Source: Stramenopiles sp. TOSAG23-2
Lineage: Eukaryota; Sar
DNA: 45,861 nt
NCBI GenBank assembly: GCA_900128395.1
Contig: LT649286.1
Coordinates: 1-45,861, forward strand
Direction: 5' to 3'
Each line of letters begins with the position of its first letter. Within the stretch, counting starts at the first letter, position 1. Both the position numbers and the translations under genes were made by a program. The notes under the pieces are model-generated. The model searched no databases, was not told where the DNA came from, and saw nothing but the letters and a program-made list of their open reading frames with translations. Positions 10,728 through 19,651 of the stretch are shown here, piece after piece.

Positions 10728-13505
10728 TTATTTACTAACTAATCTACGGCAACCATTCCAGTCACTTGGTGCTGTCAAGTTATGTTTTTCTATCACATTT
10801 AGCAAAGCTTTTGCAGGCCCGTCATTTGGGACTTCCACTAACGCATTTTTTAAATATTCTTTTGCTTTCTTCCAAACACCTTTAAAGTAATATTTCACGC
10901 CCACTTGGAACAATTCTATAAATTTCTTTGGTCTTTTTAAATATAAATTAACCAAATCATTATTCAATGAAAAGTCGATTGCTTGTTGCCTGCCTTTTGC
11001 ATCATATCTGGCTTCTAAAAAATTTTGTGGAGATTTATTGTATAAATCAAAAACATATAAATCCACCGGCATCGTACTGCCTTTCACCGTAACACGGTCT
11101 ATTTTTCTGCACATTTTTCTTGCATCATTCGATAACACATCAGCAACGGAACCGGATAATAATAAATCTGTTCCATATTTTGTTGCTGCACCAGCTAACC
11201 TTGCTGTTAAATTAACATTTGGCGATAAATACGATGCATCAATTTTATGTTTTGAACCAACTGCACCTTCAATTGCCCATCCTATATGCATACCGAATCG
11301 CACATTCACCTTACATGGGCCACCCAAAGCAGCAACCAATGCTGGGTTATGTACAAATTGAACAAATTTTCCATCTTTACTCGCTAGCTGCAATCGAACA
11401 CGAATTTGTAAAATTGCTGCAAGTGCACTTTCAATCAGTTCTAACGATGATATTTTTCTTGTTATTTTACCACCACCTTTTAACTTTTGTGCTTTGGAGT
11501 CTAACAATCTGGTTGATCGACGCTCAAGATCATCGAACTTAGAAGAGCTATTTCTTTGGTTACTATGAATATGTGTAAGCTCGCTACCACCACCTGTATC
11601 GGCTTCGTTTTCTCTTGGCGCTAATTTTCGATTGAACAAGTCATCGTTTAATTTATTTTTCATTTGATCTTCTCGTTCTGGCGTTGCTAGGTTTCTTTGT
11701 ACAATTTCACCTTTGCCAATCCGCCAAGCTAATAAAAATGAAGACCCTGTGTTTTTATTTGCAGCTCCGTAGTAAACATGTACACTTTTATGGACTATGC
11801 TTGCAATTAAATTAATGTATTGGATAGCGCTTTCTCCTAAAGACGCCATAATTTCAGTGTAGTTATCTATTTGAGCATATACAAATACACAGGTCACTTT
11901 TTTACCAGGTTCTAAAGCTTTCAATTCTCCACGACCCATGTTTTTTGCAATAATGTTTGCACCAGCGTAACCAAACCCCACCTGTAATAAACTGCCGATT
12001 TTAGTCAATGTTTTCTCTAAAATTACAGTTTCGAATTCATCTGATGAGGAATGATTGTGGCCATGCGAGAAGTGATTTAATGATCCTAAAGGATTTTCTG
12101 CTAATCGACGAACTAGAGTATACATTCTTTCTAATGGTTCAACTACCATAAATTCAGCATCCCAAACAAAAACAATAGATGAACCTAAAAGTAAGAATAT
12201 AACGAAGAGAGTTTTCATTGAATTATTTATAGCACCTTTTACAGATGAATCTTTCGTGTTGATATACACTGTGCTTTTACATGTTCTTGTTGTGGCATCA
12301 TTATCCGCTTCGATAGTTCCATCGGTCTTATAACATCCTGTTATGGTTATGATAACTACTTCAAACCCTACCCTATATGTTTCTGAAATCTCCGTTGGCG
12401 ATAGCATTGTATCTTTCGAAGGCGTCCAACCCGTTTGGGGGTTTGAATCAACATTATATGGAAGCTCCTCATTTTTATCCTGTTGAAATTGAATTTGATT
12501 TAACCATTTATTTGTTATCGATGGATGCCATGTTGTTTTACAAGATTCTGGGCAGATCTCCAAATGTAAAAGCTGTCCTGTGACGCGAGAATATTGCTCT
12601 ACCCGTGCTTTAAATAAGTGTTGATTTATATTTCCGCTTGTATTGTAATCTTGAGGTAGACGATGAAGCTCTATTAAGCCGTAAACTTCACCCTTATAAC
12701 TTGTCGAAGATTGGAAATTTGTATCAAAAAACGGAAAAAGTAATACACATACCAATACAATTAAAATAACTCGACTATTTGTTAACTTCGTCATCCTTTG
12801 ACTGACAATACTTGGTTCACCGCTAGTTGCCAAACCACGTTGAGTAATACCTGGTGAGTTTGGGGTGTTACTTGTATCCGCATCGGTGCTCGATTGAGAT
12901 TTGATATTTTCATCAGTTTCTTTTATGACCGTACGATGCAAAATACTGGACCTTTGTTCATATGATAGAAATTTAGCAACGCGTATCATTCGTAATAAAC
13001 GTATTATACGAACAATTTTAGCGGCGCGGGTACCAACTCTGGATGCTTTGCCAGCCATTAAAGCATCAGATTTAAGATTTTGGCCTTCGATTGCGTCAAT
13101 TGGATTCCATAACCACGGAACATCTAGCCATATCGAAAATGCTGCAAGTAAATCTAACCAAAAATAGAAGGACGGGTAAGGCAAAAAATAGTTTTTTTCC
13201 ACAATGCAATATAATATAATTTCTAGAAGAAATATAATAAATGATACAAAAAACGCTGTAAAAAGTACTTCATCTGATGATATAGGCAAGTATGCAAGCC
13301 TTAAATCGTCGGCAAACAAAACAAAAACTGTCAGCAATGTCATGAATCCTGTGTAATATTTTGACATAAAGATATTGTTACAACAATCATATATATACTC
13401 TTTGGTATTTGTAATAACATTACTTTCACCACCCTCTGGATTGCCCTGCCTACTATTCCATGTCGATTCTGATGAGACGAAACCTCTACTTCTAGGGTGT
13501 TGCAT
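10728..13505 (-). CDS. Voltage-sensor-like membrane cyclase homologue, C2-like partner (both metal Asp lost)
   Basis: The start chosen is the ATG at 13503-13505 (925 residues); reading further upstream would need a TTG start. S1-S3-like helices lie at about 50-135. An S4-like helix (about 156-178) has Arg/Lys at roughly every third position (RIIRLLRMIRVAKF). A fifth helix (about 245-260), a Cys-containing ectodomain (about 265-430) and a sixth helix (about 432-450) follow. The class III cyclase domain spans about 530-830, with a long insert. The position of the first metal Asp is Gln545 (VYAQIDNYTE) and of the second Ser588 (NTGSSFLLAW). Substrate Lys584, catalytic Asn765 and Arg769 (VNLTAR) are kept. 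A TPR-like tail with DGPAKALL ends the protein. It is alone predicted to be inactive and to complement the divergent neighbour. Confidence 0.85.
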   Translation of the reverse strand: MQHPRSRGFVSSESTWNSRQGNPEGGESNVITNTKEYIYDCCNNIFMSKYYTGFMTLLTVFVLFADDLRLAYLPISSDEVLFTAFFVSFIIFLLEIILYCIVEKNYFLPYPSFYFWLDLLAAFSIWLDVPWLWNPIDAIEGQNLKSDALMAGKASRVGTRAAKIVRIIRLLRMIRVAKFLSYEQRSSILHRTVIKETDENIKSQSSTDADTSNTPNSPGITQRGLATSGEPSIVSQRMTKLTNSRVILIVLVCVLLFPFFDTNFQSSTSYKGEVYGLIELHRLPQDYNTSGNINQHLFKARVEQYSRVTGQLLHLEICPESCKTTWHPSITNKWLNQIQFQQDKNEELPYNVDSNPQTGWTPSKDTMLSPTEISETYRVGFEVVIITITGCYKTDGTIEADNDATTRTCKSTVYINTKDSSVKGAINNSMKTLFVIFLLLGSSIVFVWDAEFMVVEPLERMYTLVRRLAENPLGSLNHFSHGHNHSSSDEFETVILEKTLTKIGSLLQVGFGYAGANIIAKNMGRGELKALEPGKKVTCVFVYAQIDNYTEIMASLGESAIQYINLIASIVHKSVHVYYGAANKNTGSSFLLAWRIGKGEIVQRNLATPEREDQMKNKLNDDLFNRKLAPRENEADTGGGSELTHIHSNQRNSSSKFDDLERRSTRLLDSKAQKLKGGGKITRKISSLELIESALAAILQIRVRLQLASKDGKFVQFVHNPALVAALGGPCKVNVRFGMHIGWAIEGAVGSKHKIDASYLSPNVNLTARLAGAATKYGTDLLLSGSVADVLSNDARKMCRKIDRVTVKGSTMPVDLYVFDLYNKSPQNFLEARYDAKGRQQAIDFSLNNDLVNLYLKRPKKFIELFQVGVKYYFKGVWKKAKEYLKNALVEVPNDGPAKALLNVIEKHNLTAPSDWNGCRRLVSK

Positions 13506-14204
13506 CTTCGAATCCAAGCAATATAACTATCGTTAATTTCTTACTTTACATAAGATTTGAAATTGGAGATCGGGTGGGTAGATAAGATAAATACGAAGAT
13601 AATCTATACCTATGTAGTAAAGTGCATGATGGATGTTGATGTGGTGCATGCCACACCAGCACAGTCATGGTTATTGTAATATAAATAAGAATAAAGTATA
13701 GTATAGTGTTTTATTATTATTATTATTATTATACAAAAATACCCAGCAGCTATATAAGCTTCCATCATCCATCAGCTTTACTGACTTACCAGCTCTTATC
13801 ATTGAATTTTTGCCAGACGTCTTGAAGGATTGGATTAGTAAGGAATTACTACTGTCGTCGGACGAAAAAAATTACTTGGTAATTTATGAAGCTCATATAA
13901 TAATAGCACAAATACTATTATAATAATAATACTATTGTGCTATTACCAATCTGCAATCTGGCCACCAGCAATCTAAATCACAATAACAACAACATATATT
14001 ATTATTATTACAGCAGACTCTTTTATTGGAAGACTGAAAGGCAGCTGCAAAGCCTGGGAAGACGCCAGGAAAATACACATACAAATTTCGTTTCTTAAAA
14101 ATCTGTTTTAACAATAACAATATCAAATATATATATTGAAACATCTAACAGTAGAGGAATTGCTCGTCTTAATCCTTATTTTCTACTTCTGTGAAAAGAC
14201 TAAT
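13506..14204. promoter_or_regulatory. Shared divergent upstream region of the cyclase pair
   Basis: The two paralogous cyclase genes are head to head and share this roughly 700-bp region. It contains a TTA repeat run (about 13711-13731), a CTGACTTACCAGCTC segment near 13783 that resembles half of TACCWGGTA, and GC-richer blocks at 13646-13670 and 14030-14070. No separate gene is supported. Co-regulation of the pair is inferred from the arrangement. Confidence 0.5.
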
Positions 14205-17150
14205 ATGGAGAAGGTAGATCAATATGTAAGTAAAAACAATGTAGAAATGAGGACAAGTAAGGAATGGCACATAAATAGCCCGCCCTCAACGGTGAACAGC
14301 AACAAAATAGCATTTGCTAATAGTCCAGAAGAAGTTCTGGGTAGTTTTTCAAAAGAAGGAAAGCGACGTGAGAGCAACAGTCTGCTTGGAAATACTGATA
14401 TGATTGCTACTCAGAAATTTTTGACACCTCCACGTCGTGTATCATATGATTCGCAACGCAGGTTGGATGAACGAAGGAAAAAGTCTAAGAATAGAAAATC
14501 GTTGTATGCGGCCTGGGTTGAATCAAAACAGTGGGGCGTTTTTATTACTTTAGTGACTTTGTACGCTTTGTTTGGAGACGATCTGAGATTGTTGGCATAT
14601 ACGAAAGAAAGCGATCCGGTTTTTTATGCAATGTCCTTTATCGCTCTTGTAATTTTTGTCATAGAAATTTTTGTGAGTGTGTATGCAAGAAAGGATTATT
14701 TATGGGGGTTTATTTTTTGGTTGGATGTTATTTCAACTTTGTCATTAATTCCGGATATTGCCTGGCTTTGGATTCCGCTATTACAATCGCTAGGTGACGA
14801 TACCAGTGGGACTGAAGAAAACAACGATATGTTAAACGCTAGTAGAGCTACGCGTGCGGGCACTAGGGCTACACGCATGTTAAGAATAGTTAGGCTGGTT
14901 AGAATGGTTCGAATTGTAAAGTTATTCAAACATTATCGATTGTGGTTAAATGAAAGTAGAATCATTAGAGGTTGGAGTCAAGAAAATAGTGATGATCGAT
15001 TGCCCACTCGTCATAGTCGAGATTTATATTTAGGTAATGAAGAAAGTAAATATTCAAATGATGAACCAAGCAAAATTGGTAAGAAATTGCTAGCATCAAC
15101 TTCGAAACGAATTATTACATTGGTTCTTTTAATAATAGTATTTTTGCCATCGTTTGATACAGAATATTCAGTTAGTGAGAACGAATATCACGAATATGGT
15201 TTAACAAATTTACATAGAATGTCACAAGATTATAACTATTCAAAACAACTACAAGAAACCGATGTAAAAAACCTGGTTACTGATTATGCTAGGTATACTG
15301 GAAATCTGATTTATTTAGAATCTTGCGAAAAAAATTGTCCGCATACGTGGGGTCGTCAAATAATTAATAAATGGTTGAAAGAAATGCGATTTCAGCCAAT
15401 TAATGAAGGCGGGCACGTAGATAGAACAGCACCTTTCACGCTTACTACTAACCCTGTAACAGGTTGGAATTTTGATAGTATCTATAGTAATTATGAAAAC
15501 ATTGAGAAAGATCTACGTAATGGAGAGTTAACACGGGTGACTGTTACGGGCTGTTTCATCCCATGTATAAATAACCAGTCTATCATCGATCCATGGAATC
15601 ATGGTGTGGATAATTTTTGTGCTGTGGACACTTCAAACTATAAATCACCCTACGGTATAGTCTCCTCGCGCTACCATGGTTGCGTTAGTCGAGCATATTT
15701 TGACAATAGAGTAGAAAGTAAACTAATGGCTGGTTTAAGCATTATAAAAACGTTGTGTGTAATGTTTATTCTCGGTGGTGGTATTATAATGTTTCACAGA
15801 GATGCAAATAACAATGTGGTTGGGCCGATTGAAAGGATGACTTCCATTGTAAATCAACTGGCAAAAGACCCATTAGCAATTCCACAATTAAATGAACAGA
15901 GTTCCAATGCAGATACCGGTTATGAGACTGAGATAATTGAGCAAACTTTGAATAAAGTTGGTGCTTTGATGCGTGTTGGATTTGGCGCAGCTGGTTCTGA
16001 AATTATACGACAGAATTTATCTACCGGTAAATTTGAACCAATTGTTCCAGGGAAAAAAATTACAGCTTGCTACATGTTTTGCGACATACGTAAATTTACG
16101 GATACAACTGAATGTCTGCAAGAAGAAGTGATGGTATATGTAAACAAAATAGGTGAATTGGTCCATGACATTGCAGTGAATTATTATGGAATGGCAAATA
16201 AAAATGTTGGAGATGCTTTTTTATTATCATGGAAATTACAAGATGGGGAAATTCCAGGGTTTTCAAGTTACAATGATGGCTCTGATGACATCGGACGAGG
16301 CATATTGAAAAATATTACATGTCCACCGCACGCTGGTGGTGGTACAAGAAAACGGGAACTAACTACAATTGAAATGGCAGATAGTGTATTGGCAGCTACA
16401 GTTAAAAGTTGCAATGATTTGATCATTGCCAACATGAGTGGTAATTTAAGTAAATACAGGACTCAGGAAAGCGTGCGAGAGCGATTTGGTCCAAATTTTC
16501 GTGTTCAAATGGGTTTTGGTGTACATTGTGGTTGGTGCATTGAAGGTGCTATTGGATCCAAATATAAAATCGATTGTACTTACCTTTCTCCACATGTTGA
16601 TATGGCAGATCGTTTAGAGGCAAGTTCAAAAATATTTAACACGCCAATCTGTATCTCGCATTGGCTGGTCGGGCTATTGTCCCCACAAGCTCGAAAGCAC
16701 TTGCGCATAGTCGATCGTGTCACTGTACCCGGTTTGCTCAAAGAGGATGGCGAAGGCGGCAGTGTAAAATTGCCAATGACTATATACACGTTTGATATTA
16801 CTGATCCGGTATTGAATTTTTTAGACCCTCAATACCAGGAGGATTTAAATCATCACAAAAATAGTAGCAGTAGACTTCAATTGCCAATAAAATGGGGCGC
16901 CACGGATGTTATGAGACAAATTGACGATGCAAGACGCTCTATACCTACCTCGTTTTATAAAAAATACAATGCAGGTGTTGAGAATTATTTGAATGGAAAT
17001 TGGACGAAAGCTAAAGATCTTTTATTAGAAGCTAGTAAAATATATCCAGGTGACGGTCCAACACGACAATTGTTAAAATATATGAAATCTGAGAATTATA
17101 ACGCACCAAGTAATTGGAAAGAAACATATCATTCAATAGACAATTTTTGA
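14205..17150 (+). CDS. Voltage-sensor-like membrane cyclase, C1-like partner (metal Asp kept, catalytic Asn to Asp)
   Basis: The start is the ATG at 14205 (981 residues); the frame is open further upstream only from a TTG. After a polar N-terminus come S1-S3-like helices (about 105-195) and an S4-like helix (about 214-245) with an unusually long ladder of Arg/Lys every third residue (TRMLRIVRLVRMVRIVK). A fifth helix, a Cys-rich ectodomain and a sixth helix follow, with no K+-channel filter such as TVGYG. The cyclase domain keeps both metal ligands, Asp627 (FCDIRKFTD) and Asp670 (NVGDAFLLSW), and Lys666. The specificity position is Thr792, which with Lys favours ATP. The transition-state Asn position is Asp799 (VDMADRLE); Arg803 is kept. 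A TPR-like tail with DGPTRQLL ends it. It is the likely ATP- and metal-binding half of a heterodimer. Confidence 0.88.
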   Translation: MEKVDQYVSKNNVEMRTSKEWHINSPPSTVNSNKIAFANSPEEVLGSFSKEGKRRESNSLLGNTDMIATQKFLTPPRRVSYDSQRRLDERRKKSKNRKSLYAAWVESKQWGVFITLVTLYALFGDDLRLLAYTKESDPVFYAMSFIALVIFVIEIFVSVYARKDYLWGFIFWLDVISTLSLIPDIAWLWIPLLQSLGDDTSGTEENNDMLNASRATRAGTRATRMLRIVRLVRMVRIVKLFKHYRLWLNESRIIRGWSQENSDDRLPTRHSRDLYLGNEESKYSNDEPSKIGKKLLASTSKRIITLVLLIIVFLPSFDTEYSVSENEYHEYGLTNLHRMSQDYNYSKQLQETDVKNLVTDYARYTGNLIYLESCEKNCPHTWGRQIINKWLKEMRFQPINEGGHVDRTAPFTLTTNPVTGWNFDSIYSNYENIEKDLRNGELTRVTVTGCFIPCINNQSIIDPWNHGVDNFCAVDTSNYKSPYGIVSSRYHGCVSRAYFDNRVESKLMAGLSIIKTLCVMFILGGGIIMFHRDANNNVVGPIERMTSIVNQLAKDPLAIPQLNEQSSNADTGYETEIIEQTLNKVGALMRVGFGAAGSEIIRQNLSTGKFEPIVPGKKITACYMFCDIRKFTDTTECLQEEVMVYVNKIGELVHDIAVNYYGMANKNVGDAFLLSWKLQDGEIPGFSSYNDGSDDIGRGILKNITCPPHAGGGTRKRELTTIEMADSVLAATVKSCNDLIIANMSGNLSKYRTQESVRERFGPNFRVQMGFGVHCGWCIEGAIGSKYKIDCTYLSPHVDMADRLEASSKIFNTPICISHWLVGLLSPQARKHLRIVDRVTVPGLLKEDGEGGSVKLPMTIYTFDITDPVLNFLDPQYQEDLNHHKNSSSRLQLPIKWGATDVMRQIDDARRSIPTSFYKKYNAGVENYLNGNWTKAKDLLLEASKIYPGDGPTRQLLKYMKSENYNAPSNWKETYHSIDNF

Positions 17151-17183
17151 TTTTTCTTAGAAGTGTTACTTAATGCAATATCA

Positions 17184-17287
17184 TATACGAAGTCGTATAA
17201 ACGCGAGATACTTTGATTATATCTGTGATCTGATTCAGTATTTTACGATATTAGTGTGATACTGGATATTCGTATACGAAGTCGTAT
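17184..17287. repeat. Pair of TATACGAAGTCGTAT near-palindromes
   Basis: The 15-bp sequence occurs at 17184-17198 and again at 17273-17287. Each has ATACGA and TCGTAT arms around AG. The 10-bp core TATACGAAGT recurs at 28492 and 41490, also in convergent 3' regions. Confidence 0.6.
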
Positions 17288-17492
17288 CATTTGCGTACGT
17301 ACGACCACACTTGTTTTTACCTGGAGCTGGAAAACGAAGCAACATTGTATGATATGAAATTTAGAGAGATATGCATATTTTATATTTTTTTTATTTTTTA
17401 TAAAATAAAATAATATTTAATATTACTCGTATTTTTTCTTTAAAAAAAAATTACGAAGGAAGTACTCTTTACACGAACATACACTACATTAT

Positions 17493-17687
17493 ATGGTTAA
17501 AATCTAAGTTATATAATAATTTTACTTCTCATGTTAACATATACTTTCATGTTAACATGTACACTATTATATATATATATATATATCGAGGATTAACAGA
17601 TATTATTCCTGAAATTGAGTATTTGGCGTAGTATTTACCACGGGAACTAAAATTATTACGTCGTATAACACTTTAGATTTTAACCAT
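17493..17687. repeat. Terminal-inverted-repeat element, copy B
   Basis: The 195-bp element has an exact 15-bp inverted repeat: ATGGTTAAAATCTAA at 17493-17507 and its reverse complement at 17673-17687. The left arm continues into the same AATAATTTTACTTCTC block as copy A. The middle contains an AT dinucleotide run (17567-17586). It lies in a convergent 3' region. Confidence 0.65.
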
Positions 17688-17714
17688 CATACATATCAAT
17701 ATATATATATGAAA

Positions 17715-18476
17715 CTACTTCCTTGAACCATCTCGTTCTGTTTTTTCATTGACCAACATATATGCAGGTTTATAACTATTTTCATCTATTTTTAATTCTT
17801 CATTTCGTATCGTATTTGATTTTCCGCCGACAGATGTATAGCCTTGGTCATACAGAGTACAATATGGCACATTAAACAACCTCAAAAAGTCCCATATATC
17901 ATTATATTTCCAGTCTAAACAAGGATTTAATCTTAAAAAGTTTGGCCAACCGGGACTGCTTGGAGAAAGTCGTTCTAGATGCTCTCCGTGTGGATCAGAA
18001 CGACGCGTGCCCATAACAATGACTTTTATACTATCGTCGTTGGTCAACTTAACAAGCCCCTCTTTAAATGGGCAATTGAAAAACTGCAAGTTTAGGCTAT
18101 ACGATTTAATTGTATTGTCAATGAATTCTAGCTCTTCTTCAAAGCATTCATCATTCTTAAAATAAAAAGAATTGATCTTATCAGAGTTGGACTGTAGTTT
18201 AACGGAGGAGGTAGAGTTGCTTTCATTATCTTTTTTATTGTTAAAATTAGTTTGTTCAGCCAATGCCATCCGTATTAAATGTAAAACAACAGTAGAATCT
18301 TTACCACCATTGAATGAAAAACTAATTTGCCGTGGAAAAATGTCATAGCATCTACTTAGTAATAAAATAGCTTCTCGAACAAGTTTACAAGTTTTCAACG
18401 TCCTTTCGCTATTTATACCAAGTGAATTTGTTTGATCTTTTTCTAATATTGATAATTTTTCTAAAAGCTCTGCCAT
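17715..18476 (-). CDS. FAD synthase (FMN adenylyltransferase, PAPS-reductase-type domain)
   Basis: This is a 253-residue protein read from the ATG at 18474-18476 (the frame is open 3 codons further only from a TTG). It has the PP-loop SFNGGKDST (54-62), which binds ATP phosphates, and the FAD-synthase blocks GTRRSDPHGEHL, SPGWPNFLRLNPCLDW, NDIWDFLR and YDQGYTSVGG, ending NEKTERDGSRK. It makes FAD from FMN and ATP. It is monofunctional like yeast Fad1, without the molybdopterin-binding-like domain of animal FLAD1. A Ser/Asn/Lys-rich insert (about 73-105) separates the PP-loop from the rest. All key motifs are present. Confidence 0.92.
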   Translation of the reverse strand: MAELLEKLSILEKDQTNSLGINSERTLKTCKLVREAILLLSRCYDIFPRQISFSFNGGKDSTVVLHLIRMALAEQTNFNNKKDNESNSTSSVKLQSNSDKINSFYFKNDECFEEELEFIDNTIKSYSLNLQFFNCPFKEGLVKLTNDDSIKVIVMGTRRSDPHGEHLERLSPSSPGWPNFLRLNPCLDWKYNDIWDFLRLFNVPYCTLYDQGYTSVGGKSNTIRNEELKIDENSYKPAYMLVNEKTERDGSRK

Positions 18477-18913
18477 TATATTCAATTGGTGCCAAATTTA
18501 TATGTATATGATATATTACTGTATATGCATGTATTGGAACTATTATCAATGCAACAAACAAATTTATTATAATATCTTCTCTATATATATATGTATACAT
18601 ATATTACTACACCATCTACAAAAATGAATGTATATATTTATTAGAAAAATATTGCACTCTTTGATGGCACTACTTTTATTAGTTAATTAGGTACGTTAAT
18701 TATATACTTATACTCACAGTACATTTACACATCATACTAGTAGCAACAAAATTATTTATATTTGGGAATTATTGGGTCCTGTATATATTGTTCTAATTGT
18801 GATTTAGCGAATTTTAATACCAGGTAAATAGTGTTGTACAAAAGTCATATAGGAAATAATTTACATAGACGACTATTATTTAGTAAAAAAGAATATTCGT
18901 ATCACTTTTTTGG
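18477..18913. other. Intergenic region upstream of FAD synthase
   Basis: 437 bp between the FAD synthase start and the kinase stop, both on the minus strand. It is AT-rich with one TACCAGGTA palindrome at 18818-18826. No gene is seen. Confidence 0.5.
18818..18826. promoter_or_regulatory. TACCWGGTA palindrome, copy 2
   Basis: Exact TACCAGGTA, 342 bp upstream of the FAD synthase start codon. Confidence 0.4.
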
Positions 18914-19651
18914 TTAAAACTCACTCCAATAATGAGATTTACTTGCAATCATATCAGCTGCTTCCTCTTCATCATCTATCTTTCGAACTTTGATTTTATA
19001 AAAATTGTTTTTACCATTCTTTTTAATTGTTGGTTTATGTGGCACCGGCGTATTTTTCTGCTCTAAAGAACTCCAATCGCTATGGGAAAAATAATTGTGT
19101 TCTTTAATTTTATCTGCGGTGGATAAACGTTTTTCTGGTTTTGCAATGAACATTTTTTTAAACAATGTTTTTGCATCTTTTGGGCAACCACTTGGGATTT
19201 TATATTTAGATTTCATTACACGTAAATATACTTCATATCGAGTATTGTCAGAATTGCCAAATGGTGGTTCGCCATTTAACAAGGAAAACATAGTACATGC
19301 AAATGACCACCAATCAACTATACTAGTATATCCAGCTTTGGAATGTATATCTAATTGTTCTGGTGCTAAATAATGAGGCGTGCCTAAATTTGTAAAACAA
19401 CGTCCATCCTTATTAACGGTGCGTGCAAATCCAAAATCACACAATTTTAAATGCCCTTGTCTATCTAACAAGCAATTTTCTGGCTTGACATCTCTATGCA
19501 ATATACCAATTTTATGCAAATATTCTAATGCTAATAAAAGTTCTTGTCCATAAAATAATACATCTGCTTCAGGTAATTTATTACTTGCATGGGTGCTATG
19601 CGGTAGAAATAGCAGATATTGTAAATGAACTAAATGCCCGTCGACTTGCAT
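18914..19651 (-). CDS. AGC-like protein kinase C-lobe, N-lobe missing (truncated or broken gene)
   Basis: The 245-residue frame starts at the ATG at 19649-19651. From about residue 25 it is a clear AGC-like Ser/Thr kinase C-lobe: KLPEADVLFYGQELLLALEYLH, catalytic loop HRDVKPEN (52-59), DFG (72-74), GTPHYLAPEQ (90-99) and DWWSFACTMFSLLNGEPPFG, then an AGC-type tail. The glycine loop, ATP-anchoring Lys and alpha-C Glu should lie upstream, but that DNA codes for another gene on the plus strand. The first 24 residues do not look kinase-like. The protein as encoded could not be a normal kinase. It may be a gene broken by rearrangement or an assembly join. Confidence 0.7.
   Translation of the reverse strand: MQVDGHLVHLQYLLFLPHSTHASNKLPEADVLFYGQELLLALEYLHKIGILHRDVKPENCLLDRQGHLKLCDFGFARTVNKDGRCFTNLGTPHYLAPEQLDIHSKAGYTSIVDWWSFACTMFSLLNGEPPFGNSDNTRYEVYLRVMKSKYKIPSGCPKDAKTLFKKMFIAKPEKRLSTADKIKEHNYFSHSDWSSLEQKNTPVPHKPTIKKNGKNNFYKIKVRKIDDEEEAADMIASKSHYWSEF

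Larger units (their letters stand above)
17151..17714. other. Convergent 3' intergenic region with repeats
   Basis: This 564-bp region lies between the 3' ends of the cyclase gene and the FAD synthase gene. It holds two copies of TATACGAAGTCGTAT (17184-17198 and 17273-17287) and the inverted-repeat element copy B. No gene is seen. Confidence 0.6.

Noticed and set aside
13506-14204. Longer versions of both cyclases beginning at TTG codons (13517 and 14136)
   Set aside because: Non-ATG starts are not expected in a eukaryotic nuclear gene; the next in-frame ATGs (13505, 14205) suit both proteins.
17184-17287. loxP-like recombination sites (TATACGAAGT resembles a lox arm)
   Set aside because: Only a 10-bp arm match; the 8-bp spacer and second arm of a lox site are absent and no recombinase gene is present.
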